DNA from: Morella rubra
Taxonomy: Eukaryota; Streptophyta; Magnoliopsida; Fagales; Myricaceae
Length of the DNA stretch: 64,000 bases
NCBI GenBank assembly: GCA_003952965.2
Contig: CM025856.1
Span: 24,065,614 to 24,129,613, forward strand
Direction: 5' to 3'
Position 1 is the stretch's first letter. Every line of letters starts with the position of its first letter. Positions 1 through 12,157 of the stretch are shown one piece after another. The notes under the pieces were generated by a model that did not search any database, was not told the DNA's origin, and saw only the letters and a program-made list of their open reading frames with translations. Made by a program: the position numbers and the translations under genes.

Positions 1-3000
1 AAGCGTTTTCACTTTTAAGTAAACAGGGGCAGAAACTGAGGTGCCAACAAACTTACTAGCACATTGCCATATCATAGACCTTGAATCAACTCCCGCCTTT
101 TCACCAGACTCCCTTGATCCTGTCATTGGAGGTTCATTAGCTGGAAGACAGTTTACCTCATTTTGCGACCCAACTCCAAAAGAAAACGCGCGCGCGCACA
201 CACACACAAACAATGGTGGAAACTAATGGTAACCGATTAGGAAATAAGGTCGCCAGCATGCTGAAAAGAACGAAACTGAGAACTTTCACCGATGAATAAA
301 CATTACGGACGGTATCCCTAAAATGGCAGGCACGCATGTACGCAAAAAAAAAAAAAAGCTAATCTCCTAGGAGATGGTTTGTCTTAGTTCGCCTCCCTTT
401 TGGTTACGAAGAACGAAGGGGAAAAAAAAAAGTATGTATAATATATCTATTAAGCATGGAGAAGGGTCATTTGGTTACTCAACTGTAAACAGACGACGTC
501 TGTCTGTCTCCTAAGGTCCCGAACAACGGAAAAAAAAAAGATTCAAAGCGATTTCCTTGCTATTTTTTCCCTACATTTTCTGGGCTACCAAACAAGCGCA
601 GAAGAAGATCCGTAAAAGAAATCGTGTTTCCAACACTGGGGAAACTGTCACGGGATCATAACTCAGACAACGAACACATGCCTTGTGGGTACCCACAATG
701 TATCAACAAGACACCAGAAAAAAAAAAACCCACCAGCCCAGAGGCACGTGAAAGCCACGAACAAGAAGAAATTGGCAGACCGAAGAAACCAAGCCGGCAG
801 CTCTTATTCGCTCCCCCTCTTTTGTTCCTGTATCCCACTGAAATTAGTGACGCGGCTAAACCCATTATTATAATCTTTGCGTTGTTTTTCTTTTTCTCGG
901 TGACGAACCACAGCTTTGTTTTTGTTTTTGTTTTTGTTAACATCCAACTCTTTTTTTTTTCTTTTTTCTCAGATTGTTAACATCCAACTCAAAACGCCAC
1001 CCCGATAGCAAGGAGCAATTAGATTCTCTTTCTGTTGGAGGAAAAAAAAATTCCGCTTTTTCGCTCCAGACTTTTGATAGCTTTTTAACAAAAGCTCTAG
1101 CGGTTTACACTTTACAGCATCCTCAAGAAAAACAAAATTATCTTTTTTCACTCTACTAATTTAAAATATTAAACTATAAAAATATCAATAGCGTGCTTTG
1201 AGAAAATGTTTAAGAACTCACCATTAAACTAGAGAAAAAACAAACTCATTTCTAAAGTGTAGCCGAGGTGGACACATTATAAGGATTATCTTATACCATT
1301 GCTCCAATTGTGTAATTTAATGGAGAAATTACATATACACCTTCAAATTACAAAATATTTTATAATTTATGCCATATCAATCTATCAAATTTGACATATT
1401 ACATCATTTTTTTCTTTTTAAAATTAATACATTACATCTCCAACTAGTGGTGACTGTCCCGTTAGCCAGGTAGAATTTATTCTGTTGAGATTAACTAACC
1501 ACGTTGTTGAAATAACCACTTCAATACAAGAAATATTTCCTAATGACTAATATAGGATGAAATAAATTTTAAGAATTAACTAGTTTGAAATTAAGCCTAA
1601 ATTCATAAACACCAAAACAGAAAAAAAATGATAATCAAATTTTATTTATAACTTCCATCTTTTCTTTCTATCAATTATATTTATTGATAATTATAATTAA
1701 ATTTCACAAACCTATAAAGAGAAAAAAAAAATACTACTAATTTGTTCATACATAAATAGATGAACTTGTGTAAAATATATAGCCTTATTACTAAAACGTT
1801 TTTATCTTGCCCCCAAGCTAGAAATCCTAGGTCCGCTGCTGCTTTAGAGATCACATGTATGTTTATCTCTATCAAAATTAGACCTCAAATGTTCCCATTA
1901 ATACCATATTAAAAAATTTTACAAAACAATTCGAGGAAAGAAAGGCATAAGCATTAACTTCACGTCAAATAATTCATTTTTCATTATATTGGAAGTCCGT
2001 TTAATTCTGTTTTCTTCCCCCTTTCCTCTCGTTGCTCCTCTACTGTGAAAGAAGTTCGAGTCCGTAGCAAAAAATTGCAAATATTTGGTAATTTAACACT
2101 TGAGGTTCCCACATACCTGGGCAAAAACTGAAAATTATCTTGCTGTCAATACCTTTCACATTATGAATCAACTAACGAGCATATTTGCAACCCAAAATTT
2201 TCGGCAAAATTTTCTCCACTTCAAAATTCTCATTTGCAAACATAATTAACTCAAAATTTTGATCAGAAAATAAAAATAAAATATTTCAAAATAATCACAC
2301 TCAGTCAAAAACATCTATTTTCGTTACAATAAACATAAAAATTAACTCAAACAATCCCTTTTTATTTTTTCAGAGAATCCCATAAAATTCATCTTTTCAC
2401 AACTTTCTCTAATCCAATAAAATTATAATCCACCTCAACTCTCACTAGTTTGCAAAATTTGCAAACATGGCCTCAGTGAGGACACAAAACGAGCTTTACA
2501 AGGGAAAATCAAACAAGTCGACCCAATACAGGGAAGCAGGATGTGCCGGGAGTCGCTCGCGGGACCCAAAAGCTCGTCATGAAATCTACTTGCTAAGTGT
2601 GCAATATCACACGAAATGATTTGGTAATGTAGAGAATCTATCAGATTGATTTTGCTGGCTAATAAAGAGCACTAAAACAAGCTCTGTACGACCCAACTTA
2701 CCTTTACTGTTTGGAACTTACAAATTTAGAGTTCAAAAACCAAGCAATTCATCTGAACCTCATAAATCAACAAGCTCAAGAAAAATGTAAATTCAGGTAA
2801 ACACAGTGCGAAGAGTCTCAGAGAACACCCTGCTGAAATCACATTGCTTGCAATATCAGTAACAAAATCAGGGTTTCATGAAATCTACAAACAACAACGC
2901 AAGTACAAGTACATCAGTACATTACAACAACAGCCTTACTTGGTCATCGCCAGAAGCCACCGAAAGAAGGACGACCAAAACATCAACACGCTCCCTCAGT

Positions 3001-3190
3001 CATCATCCTCCCACACATTTGCTCAGTGGTGAGCTAACATGAAAATCATCTGCCCCAGACCCAACCCCGACGTCGCGTTTGTTTGACCAATTGTTCTTTG
3101 AAGCTCTTTGTATCCCCCCGCGTCTTCTTTTCACCAAAGAGCAAAAATGCCTCGCTTAAATGTCAGCCTCCACACATGATAAATCAAGTT
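1..3190. other. Intergenic, no supported gene
   Basis: I see no reading frame here with a recognisable domain. The stretch is AT-rich with many A and T runs. Simple repeats include a CG/CA run near 187-209 and four TTTTTG-like units near 915-938. Short open frames between 41 and 3352 have low-complexity translations and look like chance. The last few hundred bases (about 2840-3190) are richer in GC and may be the 3' untranslated region or downstream flank of the minus-strand J-domain gene that follows. Confidence 0.6.
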
Positions 3191-4162
3191 TCAGACTTGC
3201 ACGGGGTACTTCCGGGGCCTTCCTCTCTTCTTCGCGGTGGGTGTAAATTGCGAAACGTTCCCAGCCGAAACACCCGGTACCCTGCCCGTCCTCTCCACCG
3301 CCGCCACTGGCGTCCCATCATTCCTACCTCTCTCTGGCGGCGGCGCGTTTGAAAAAATCGGCGGCATCCAATTCGGAAACGCATCGGCACTCTTCCCCGC
3401 GCCGTCCTGATTCCCAATCTCAAAGCCCATCGGAAAGACCCCCCAGCAACAATAGTAGGCCTGCTGGCCCGGCACCAGTGGCGGCAACGACGAGATCAGC
3501 GCTGCGTGAAACGCCCTCCGACAATTTTGGCACCGAAGGCAACACCCCTCATATACCCTAGGGTATTCGAAAAGATTGTAGCAGTAGGGGCACATGGTCC
3601 AGAAGCTCGACAATCTCAGGCGCTGATCCTCCTGGCTCTCGCTGGCGCCGCTACCGTAGTTGCTGTTGTGATTCCTGTAGTGGTCCTTCTTGTTGCTCGG
3701 CCGGTGGCTCCGGCGGACCGGCAGTTTCGGTTGCTGCACGCTCAGATCGACCTTGGAGAAAAGGCAGAGCTCGTTGTCGTAGAGCGACTTCTTGGAGTGG
3801 TCGTTGAAGACGGCCCAGGCGTCGGCGACGAGCTTGAAAGCCTGATCGGCAAGTGGGAACTTGTTCTTGTCCGGGTGGAGGAGCAGAGCCAGCCTGCGGT
3901 ACTGCCTCTTGATGAGATCCTGGTCCTCGCTTCGGCGATCGATCTGGAGGATCGCGTACCAATCGTGGTGGTTGTTTATGCGCTTCTCCGCGGCGAGGAG
4001 CACGTCTACCACGGCCAGTATCTGATCGGACCCATCCAGAAGGGGCTCCGTCTCCTGGGCCAAGATGGCGAAGTCCCTGGACCCGGATAGATCTCGGGTC
4101 AGAAGGAGCTTTTCGGCGATTCCCAGTAATCGTTCGGCTTCGGCTCTCGGGTTCTCTTCCAT
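3191..4162 (-). CDS. J-domain (DnaJ-like) protein with Cys cluster and AT-hook
   Basis: An intronless 323-codon gene on the minus strand. Residues 1-60 form a helical N-terminal region typical of plant J proteins (tetrapeptide MEEN, then RAEAERLLGIAEKLL). The J domain spans about residues 66-131, with DWYAILQI opening it and the HPD motif at residues 96-98 that stimulates Hsp70 ATPase. A cysteine cluster follows (C191, C194, C207, C208, C211, C214; CPYC then CLRCQNC), which could bind zinc. The C-terminus carries KRGRPRKY (about 312-319), an AT-hook that binds the minor groove of AT-rich DNA. Known family: type III J proteins of plants, co-chaperones of Hsp70. The AT-hook suggests a nuclear location; that is inference. 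The ATG was chosen because it starts the conserved N-terminal helix. The GC-rich coding sequence contrasts with AT-rich flanks. Confidence 0.9.
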   Translation of the reverse strand: MEENPRAEAERLLGIAEKLLLTRDLSGSRDFAILAQETEPLLDGSDQILAVVDVLLAAEKRINNHHDWYAILQIDRRSEDQDLIKRQYRRLALLLHPDKNKFPLADQAFKLVADAWAVFNDHSKKSLYDNELCLFSKVDLSVQQPKLPVRRSHRPSNKKDHYRNHNSNYGSGASESQEDQRLRLSSFWTMCPYCYNLFEYPRVYEGCCLRCQNCRRAFHAALISSLPPLVPGQQAYYCCWGVFPMGFEIGNQDGAGKSADAFPNWMPPIFSNAPPPERGRNDGTPVAAVERTGRVPGVSAGNVSQFTPTAKKRGRPRKYPVQV

Positions 4163-4339
4163 TTCCCCGTGTCTAGCCGCTCACGATAAATGTTCGGTGG
4201 TTATGGCTTGGGTTGGCCGGTCGTGGCTGAGTTGGTTACTTTCGTTTTCTTACAGGAACAATAGGCGTAAGCTTAGAAGAAAAAAAAAAAAAGGGGCAAT
4301 AGGCGTAAAAATCAAGGGATAAATAAATACTACCTTGTG

Positions 4340-4536
4340 ACAAGGTAATATGCGCGAAAATCGTACAAGTCTTTCTATTTTAAAATTCATCAAATTAATT
4401 TTTAATATTTTAAATTTACCGACACTTTAGTTTTTTTTAGACACTTTAACTATAAATGCTTTTAAAGATTAATTTGATGAGTTTTAAATTTAAAATACTT
4501 ATTTGATTTTCGCACAAATGATAAAACCAACCTTGT
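4340..4536. mobile_element. MITE-like imperfect fold-back
   Basis: The left 75 bases and the right 75 bases are imperfect inverted complements. On the left, CGCGAAAATCG is followed by TTTTAAAATTCATCAAATTAA. On the right, the complement of that block (TTAATTTGATGAG, then TTTTAAA) is followed by GATTTTCGCACA. The outer ends ACAAGGT and ACCTTGT are also complementary. No coding capacity. Size and structure fit a non-autonomous DNA transposon. No clean target duplication was found, so the superfamily is undecided. Confidence 0.55.
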
Positions 4537-4859
4537 ATTTGTCCCAAAAATCAAACACATTTATCTGTTTTAGTTGGGCAGTGGACAAAATTGGGACAAG
4601 CATTCCTTTAAAATTTAAAATGACAGATAAACCCATCAGTTTTTAACTTTTTATTTTTGGGTAGGGGGTATTTTGATCTTTTTACCTGAATTCATCGTAC
4701 TTAACATCTTCCCATATAAATGTCCATTTTTTAACGTATTTACTCTTATTTATTTTTTCTACGTCATATTTTATCAACAAATAAAAAATATTAATTCTTA
4801 AATTGTTACATTTTAAAGATGAAAGTGATTTTCCACCATTTTAATAAGTTACGGTATTA

Positions 4860-4904
4860 ATTGAAACACAATGCACTTATCAAAAAAAATTGAAACACAA
4901 TGCA
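4860..4904 (+). mobile_element. 13-bp LINE-tail micro-insertion with 16-bp target duplication
   Basis: The 16-mer ATTGAAACACAATGCA occurs at 4860-4875 and again exactly at 4889-4904. Between the copies lies CTTATCAAAAAAA. A tail of the same kind, CTTATCA followed by a long A run, is seen reversed at about 40597-40620 in this window. The arrangement fits an extremely 5'-truncated LINE integration made by target-primed reverse transcription. The boundary is ambiguous by one or two A residues. Confidence 0.65.
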
Positions 4905-7900
4905 GTTAGAGAAAAAGGAACACGACTTCTTAATACCTATTTAGGTATTAATTTTGATATACTTGTTACTGACATTAAGAGAAATCTTCATTTTTATCCT
5001 TAAAATTTAATTAAATATTAATTACAAGTCTGAATTGTGAAAATGGTCACATCTAACTCTAAAAGTATTAAAATGCAGCAATATTCATTCTCTAATAAGA
5101 TGTTTAAAGTATGCAAAAAATAGGCTAAGAAAAATAGCTACAGGTGGAGGGGAAATTTTTCCTTTCTGTACAAGCCCATAATTGAAAGCCCAAATATGAT
5201 CAGACACAGGCCTATCAAGCTGGCGCCACATATGTCTCCCCTGCAATAGGGAATCCACATAAGGATCGTCATAGAAGCTTTTTATAAGGTATGAAATCTC
5301 ACACAAACAACCATGATTGCACCCTCTGACCAGCGTCTCAAAAGATTAGAGATAGAGATAAAAGATAAGTCGACTCAATTCAACTAAAAGGGGACAAGCC
5401 TGACAGGACTGATGCCGGATGAAAGGATGGATGGGATGGATAAGGCCTAAGGACGAAAAGGCTAAACAGGAAGGAAAGAGAAGGCTCGCAAGCCCTAGGC
5501 CCATGAAGTAAAAGAGAGGTACACGGGGGGGGAAAAAAAACAAAAGAAAAGGGGTAAGTTCTTCTTCTCTAAAAAAGAACCAGCAAACAAAAGAGATACA
5601 AAAAAGATGACGATTAACAAAGACATCGGAGATATACCCTTACCGGGAGGATTTTATGTTCTAGATTATTTTCTTTGCTTGTAGAGGAAGGAATGAGCGT
5701 TCAAGCTTTTCAGTCCATCCCAAGCATTGAAATTTTTGGTTCAGTTCTCTCGGATTCTCAGCCCAGTGGACTTTGTGATAAGTTGGTTAATTTTTGCTTC
5801 ATCAGTTACTGTTGGATCTTATAACAAATTATATATCAATAAAACTTGATAGTTTGAGGAGTTGAATTTAAGAATTTTGGTGGTTTATACTCTAAATAAA
5901 ATTTTAATGGAAATGTGAAAGGGCTAACAAAAGAAAATAATGAAGATTCACCGGGGAGGGTGTCGATCAGTGGTAGGAGAATGGAGCTACTGATGGGCTT
6001 AAAATTAGAAAGAGCACAGTAAACAACATTAATTACTACACGATGACAGTCTATGCAGTCATCATGCAACGCGGCACACTCATTCGATGCCTGTAGTCAG
6101 TGTCGTGGGCTCATGGAACCGGAGCAACAGGTAGACCCCGAAACTATGTTGGTTCAGTTCGGATATCAGCGATTGTACAAAAGTGACAACTATATCGTGT
6201 AGAAGTTTTTAGATAGATCCTTTCCTTTCCTACAGGCGAATCTGTTAGCACGAGATGTTCGCACAGCCTCTCTGTAGTGTATGTTTGGATGGGATGGGTT
6301 TCAAGAAGGTAGAAATATAAAGAGAGTAGGGTGGACCTCTTTTTTTGGGCCGAAAGTAACAAAAGTGCCCTAGATTAACGGACTGGGCCACTTATTTTCA
6401 AGAAACTATAAAATAAACTTTCAAGTTATTCTCTGCGCGCTCTCAGCTTTTGATGGGCCAGCTCAAGATTATATGGGCCTTCTTTTTATACTTGTTTTGA
6501 CCCATTAGAAGCAGAATCAGTCAGATAGTGTTTTTTTTTTCAAAGCAGGAGAATCAGATAGTTAGTCCTGAACCCATGCAAATCCATGGACGAGTGTATA
6601 AAACCTCAGAGACTTGCTCGGTAGCACCAAAAATTTATGCAACCGAGGAAACAAAGAGCGGTATGTACGGATTAATGGCTTTTTATAAACTAGTGGTATG
6701 TTTTCACTCTTATCAAGAAAGTGAAGGTTCTGGATTTAAACCAACGTGGCACTAAGATTAGGCATGTAATTATTATTATTTTTTGTTTTTTCTAAGAAGA
6801 TATCCGGAACAATTTACCGGCTTAGCAACTAATTTCAAGATCTATGTAATCTTTTATTTCATACAATTCTTAATAATTATTAGATTAAAAGTTTTGAAAA
6901 TGACCTAAAAAATTGATAGCACCTATAAAATTTAAAATTTTAAGCGGAATAAACCATCAAAATACTGCAAGCCCTAACCACTAAACCTCTGGGTTAATTA
7001 AGTTAATTTTCTTTTGAATTAATTTGTTGTGTTTGTAGGGTAGTTGCATCCCCAGCCTTCGCCTTCCCAGGTTGCGGGTAGGTGCCCATTGTCCCCTATT
7101 TGGGGAGCAATTACCGAGATATTTGTTCATATAACGAAGTTTAATAGATTACTTGCTTGCTTAGAAAAAAAAAATAGAATTCCTTGGTTGGCGCCCATTC
7201 TTACACGTAGTTTGCCACTTAAAAAATTATATTAATGATCATAAGCTATAAAAACACATGAACAGAAAGCCTAAAAAACAAATGGCAAATAGGACTTAAA
7301 GGGTCTTGCGTGCTGGTCAATTGGGAGAATAAATTGGGCAATATTTTATTCGAGCGTGGGATTTTGTTTATGCATGACCCGCTCCTGCTCGACTTGAAAT
7401 ATCTAGCGAGGGGGTAAATCAAGCAACTGGTTTTCTGAATAATTTAATAGATAGTATCCTACTTTGAGTCAGAATTCATAGAGGGGTATATTATATTGGA
7501 CTTGGGAAATCAACTTTTAATTGTTTTTCCTTTATATAGTACTGCGCATGCACATGGAGTACTCTATTGACACGCGGCCACTGTAGAATATAAATAGTAA
7601 TCTTGGGATTTGGAGGTTCGGAGGGGTTGAGATCAACAGTACTAATATGGCAAAATTCCCCCTCGTGCACTGGTTCGCTGCATCGTGCTTTGCATGGCCT
7701 CCACTGTGGTCATGACTATCTTTTTCTAGATCTTTCTTTCTTTTAGATTACTTGGGTTGGGTCGCGGCTTGTGTCATAGCTTTCGAGGTTAAATTGGATA
7801 TCCCAAAAAAAAATTAATAGGCAAAAAAGTTCTAGTGGCTTCCAACTTAAGACTATTTTTATTTTTATTTTTTTTTGTAAATAACTTAAGACTAATTTAT

Positions 7901-8464
7901 AGGACAAAGTGTCTGCTTTCTGAACTAGATCTAGAGGATGCATCAAGGCACGAGCTCTCTGATCTCTTGCGTGTTCATCTTACAAAGAGCTGAGATGCCT
8001 CGTAAAGAATACGAGTTTCACAACTCCGAGGAAATCTTTATCCTCACAAAGTTCGAAATTTAGGGCCATTGATTTGACACGTAGCCTATAGTTTCGTAGA
8101 GCCATGGATAACCTAGGACACAGTTTCTAAAACCGCCGACTCTCGGTTAATTATCAAATTTTCTCTCCTGTTTGAATGTGTCCACGTGTGTTATGGTAAT
8201 TCTTTATAGATTTTCTTTTCGATTTTATATAACCAGATATAATATCTATTTATTATATTTATTTATTTTTAAATTATATGATATAATTATAATAAAAAAA
8301 TTATAAATAATTCTAATCTCTGTATTATGAATAAGATTATTTTCTCCGCAAACACAATCATCATAAATTTAAATATTATTTTGTTTGTTAATTAATTAAT
8401 GTTTTAAGTGTGATTAGTTCTTTTCATACAATACTCTACTTTATTTGCAATATATATATATATA

Positions 8465-8562
8465 TATATAGGTGCTAGTCAGCTTTCCAAACGAATGTTT
8501 TCAAAATAACGTTTGCTAATTAATATATATATATATTTGGAAAGCTGACTAGCACCTATATA
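8465..8562. repeat. Perfect inverted repeat, 27-bp arms, 44-base loop
   Basis: The left arm (8465-8491) is TATATAGGTGCTAGTCAGC continuing to TTTCCAAA. The right arm (8536-8562) is its exact reverse complement. The 44-base loop contains a further AT run. Both arms abut TA microsatellites. It would fold into a strong hairpin as DNA or RNA. It could be a small snap-back insertion, a recent inverted duplication, or a small-RNA precursor; sequence alone does not decide. No open frame overlaps it meaningfully. Confidence 0.85.
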
Positions 8563-9223
8563 TGAAACGGGACCTATATGTCTGCATATGTCTATGGATC
8601 CCCAGTATATATAGATCTTGTACACTTGGTAAACATGTCTACATGTATGTGCACGTGTATAAATGTGAAGATACTGCACTTAACGGCAGCTTTTGGGTAT
8701 ATCACTGCTCCGTTGTTAGTTTCAAAGAATCTAGGACGATCTCTACCTCGCACTTTGCAGTGATATTAATTATGGTCCTGGCCCGGCTGGGGTCCAATTA
8801 GTACAGCACAGAGAAATAAATCTATGAAAGGAAATTATACCTAAGAATCTGGAAAGAGTAATTGCTCCATTGAATCGCTGACAAGGATAGGCCACCAATT
8901 GCTAAGAAAAAGGATAGGGCACCAATTTAATTTAGAAAATTAAAATTCGTCTCAAAAGAAAAATAAAATTAAGAAATAAGAATTTGACAGAAGCTGAGAG
9001 ACTTTGAGTCTTTAGAAAGAATGACAATGCAAAACAGTACCCTTATAACAAGGTGTAAACACGGGCTTAGATTCCTAGTATAAGAACAATTAATATTGTA
9101 AATAATTTATCACAAAGACAAGCAAGAAGCTGGTAACAAAGAAACTTTTGAGGGCTGAGGATATATTCCATTTCCAATATTCTTATAATAGCAATAAATC
9201 CGATAAAACTAAATGCAGGATTT

Positions 9224-9243
9224 TATTATTATTATTATTATTG
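9224..9243. repeat. (ATT)n microsatellite
   Basis: About six ATT units in an intergenic AT-rich stretch. Confidence 0.8.
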
Positions 9244-11296
9244 TCATTAATTTTTAGCAAATAGCTAAACTTCAAGGGAAAGCTGGAATGAGGAATATTG
9301 CTAGTACTTTTGTTTTTTGTTTTTCCCTTTTTATGATCACTAAGAGATTCGGGAAACAGGTCCTTCAGTCATGATAGCAGTAGCAGCCCAAAAGCTCCTA
9401 TTGGTTCGATCCCGGCCTTCTTTTTAACTATTGATTCCATGAATCGGTCTGAAGAAATATCGTGGGGAGAAGGATCGAGATGATCAACCAACTAGAAAGA
9501 AAAAAACAAATTAAGCAAAGAAGGTGAGAGACAAACGCTAAAGCTAAAAAGGAAACTTTTGACTTTTGGGAGAATTATATACCTCACGTTCATCGCATAC
9601 AATTTTCTTTTCTAAGGCATCTGCATTTACTTTATTCCAACGCTGACTGTCAGAGCTTAGTGCATGTAGTTTTCAATTGCTTATTTGAGGCATGCATAGC
9701 AGCATAGGGAAGCACCTCATGTTGAAAGAGGGAAAAACTAATCCTCGAAGGAGAATCCAAGCACCAGAAAGTAGCAGCAAGTCTGAGATATATATGTAAT
9801 TTGGCGTAAATTAATCCTCAAAAACGATTTCCGAAATATAGGATGCACACGTACTGTGTTTATCTTAATTTTTTAGACATGGGATTCCCTTTGTTTTTCC
9901 TTTTAATGATGTGAGACCAGCGATGATCAGTATTGCTATCCTACAAGATTTCGTACTTTGATATTCCTGCCAGCTTCACAGTTCCTTCGTCTCCTAACCT
10001 AATTTTCCGATCTCAATGATTCCTCCCTTTAAACCAATTCCTTATATATCATAATATATACGTAAACGCAGTTATGCAGGGAGACGTCGTAGAGTGAACG
10101 GTGAAACACGAAGTTCAGTGTTGGGAGAACTGTACGTCTACTTCACATCATTGTTTTTTTTCAGGGAATTAAAGTACCATATTCACTACTCCGAGTTACC
10201 AACTTTTCTATTCCGACCCCGCTTTTCACAATTGTGGATGTGGTCATGTGGGGACAAGAAAATAGATCCAGTATAGGTGAGAAAGACTGAGAAAGAAGCA
10301 CTTTGGTTCCACCCAAAATTTTACTTTTGGGAGAGCTGTGTACTTCCACATGATTTTCTTTATACACGAGGGAATGTACATTTACTTGAGCAGTCGAGAT
10401 CAGCCATGAAAGCATGATGTGGTTTCAGTTTCCTGAGTTTTGTACTGGTCTCGGTTTTTCTTGCTTCTGATAATCACGAACCAATTAGCTTTTGGAGATG
10501 GAAGGGGTTCGATATTCCGGATTATGTTTGTTGAAGATACTGTTTTTTTTTAAAAAACATGAAACTTTATTGAAGCGAAAAAGAATAATAAAGGCTCTAC
10601 ATCGATCGTACATGTATGTTTCTTTCTGATGAAAATGACAAGGGAATAAAGTTTAACGTCGGAAGAAGCTGGGAAGGGAAATTCTGAAGGAATTCCAACT
10701 TCATGCATGGAATTGTGGATCAAAAGTAATGATGTTGAAAATACTGCAAGATCATCTGCTAGCAGAATCAAATGCCATGCGCCTGAAGTTTTGAAATCTT
10801 CAATATCTGTGGATTCTGATGATATTTTATCATATCAATAAGAATCAGGACATTTGAGGTAGATTGTCTTGGGGGTCCTCGATCACACCTAAAGATCAAA
10901 GAGACGACACAGTACTCCTAAATGTTTTTCTGTACTTTTTCTAAACAGATCACGAGACCCAGCTTGCAGGGACCACGTAATTTCTATGGAACACACATTG
11001 ATCAGAGTCACATGGGTTTTTGTACAGACTACAAACCTTTTTTCTTGAGATTGGGTTACGACGATAGCAACGGCATCGGGGACGTTCATGAGTATGCATC
11101 GACTCTGCAGTACTACTACTACTTCTGTAAAGCCCCCCCTTTTCTTTATCTCAAAAAAGAAACCCGATGGCCAGATACTCATGCCGGATCGGTGTCATCT
11201 AATGTCTTCCAACTGGCCTTTTTCTCTTTTATTCTTTCATATTTCTTGCTGCGAACTGCTAGGAATGTTGCAGAAACACGCATTACTCTTACCGTT

Positions 11297-11640
11297 CACT
11301 ATAGAAAAAGCACCTATAGCGGCGGTCGGAAACTGCCGCTATAGGTGCAAAAACCGCTGCTATAGACTATAGCAGCAAGACCGCCGCTATATCACGTCGG
11401 CACAGCCCTATAGCCGCGGTTATAGAGACGCTGGTGAATACGTCGGCTCTATAGCGGCGGTCGGACCGCGCTATAGAACCAACAGCGTTTGCGGTTTTTC
11501 TGTAGACGTGCTGTTGACCGCCGCTACAGATTGTAGCAGCGGTCGGCTATAGGGTTATAGCGGCGGTTACATGACCGCTGCTATAACCCTTTCCGTTGGT
11601 TTAATATAACGGCGGTCAGTGACCGCGCTATAGGTTTTTT
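11297..11640. repeat. CACTA left subterminal repeat array
   Basis: Many copies in both orientations of a GC-rich motif around TATAGCGGCGGTC and ACCGCCGCTATA within 340 bases, ending in a T run at about 11635-11665. The GC content is far above the surrounding DNA. Matches the role of transposase-binding subterminal arrays in En/Spm elements. Confidence 0.85.
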
Positions 11641-12157
11641 TTTTTTTTTTTTTATTTTTTTTTTGGTTATATTTTCCTACCATACAAATTTTGTTATAGA
11701 TTTTAATTGATTAATGCAAACAAAGAAAAGTGTAATAAAACAAAATATATTTCATTATAAGATGTCTTACAAGTTTTGCATCAAACAAAAATAAGTTAAG
11801 GGTATTTTCTCAATAGACTAAAAACTAACAAGTCATGACATTTAAGTACAAATAACTATAAATTTAATCCTCTCCACCTTCAGCACCATCTGCTCCTGCA
11901 CTTTCTGCGTCATCGGCATTGTCTGCTATTACAATATTGTAAAATTAACAAACAGTAATGACATGAACAAAGATAAAAGAGCTTAGTACATACTTAAAAT
12001 TAAATTAATGGCAGTATTCATTTATGTTTGTATCTTACCAACACTCGTTTTCCGACTTGCATGAGATGATCTATGAATTGCTGGTGAAACCTGATTGTTA
12101 TTGGGAACATCTTGGTATTGACGTTGCTCCTACAACAGTTAAACAAACATTAATTAA

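Larger units (their letters stand above)
4163..11296. other. Intergenic region, AT-rich, repeat remnants
   Basis: Seven kilobases without a gene I can support. It holds an imperfect fold-back element (4340-4536), a LINE-tail micro-insertion (4860-4904), a perfect hairpin (8465-8562), an ATT microsatellite (about 9224-9243) and several AT runs. A T-run followed by AAAAAACATGAAACTTTATTG near 10543-10575 looks like a possible reversed poly(A) end of a decayed retroelement, but I cannot delimit it. Open frames of 60-140 codons (for example 10922-11344) show no family resemblance. Confidence 0.6.

Noticed and set aside
624..980. 118-codon open frame
   Set aside because: Low-complexity Lys/Pro then Phe-rich translation from A and T runs; no family resemblance and no splice context.
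3506..4090. 194-codon plus-strand frame opposite the J-domain gene
   Set aside because: It is the antisense shadow of a well-supported GC-rich gene; no domain of its own.
9395..9425. GGTTCGATCCC, a B-box-like motif suggesting a tRNA gene
   Set aside because: No matching A box, acceptor stem or cloverleaf pairing upstream.
10922..11344. 140-codon open frame running into the CACTA left end
   Set aside because: It crosses the transposon boundary and its last part is translated terminal repeat, so it cannot be an old gene.
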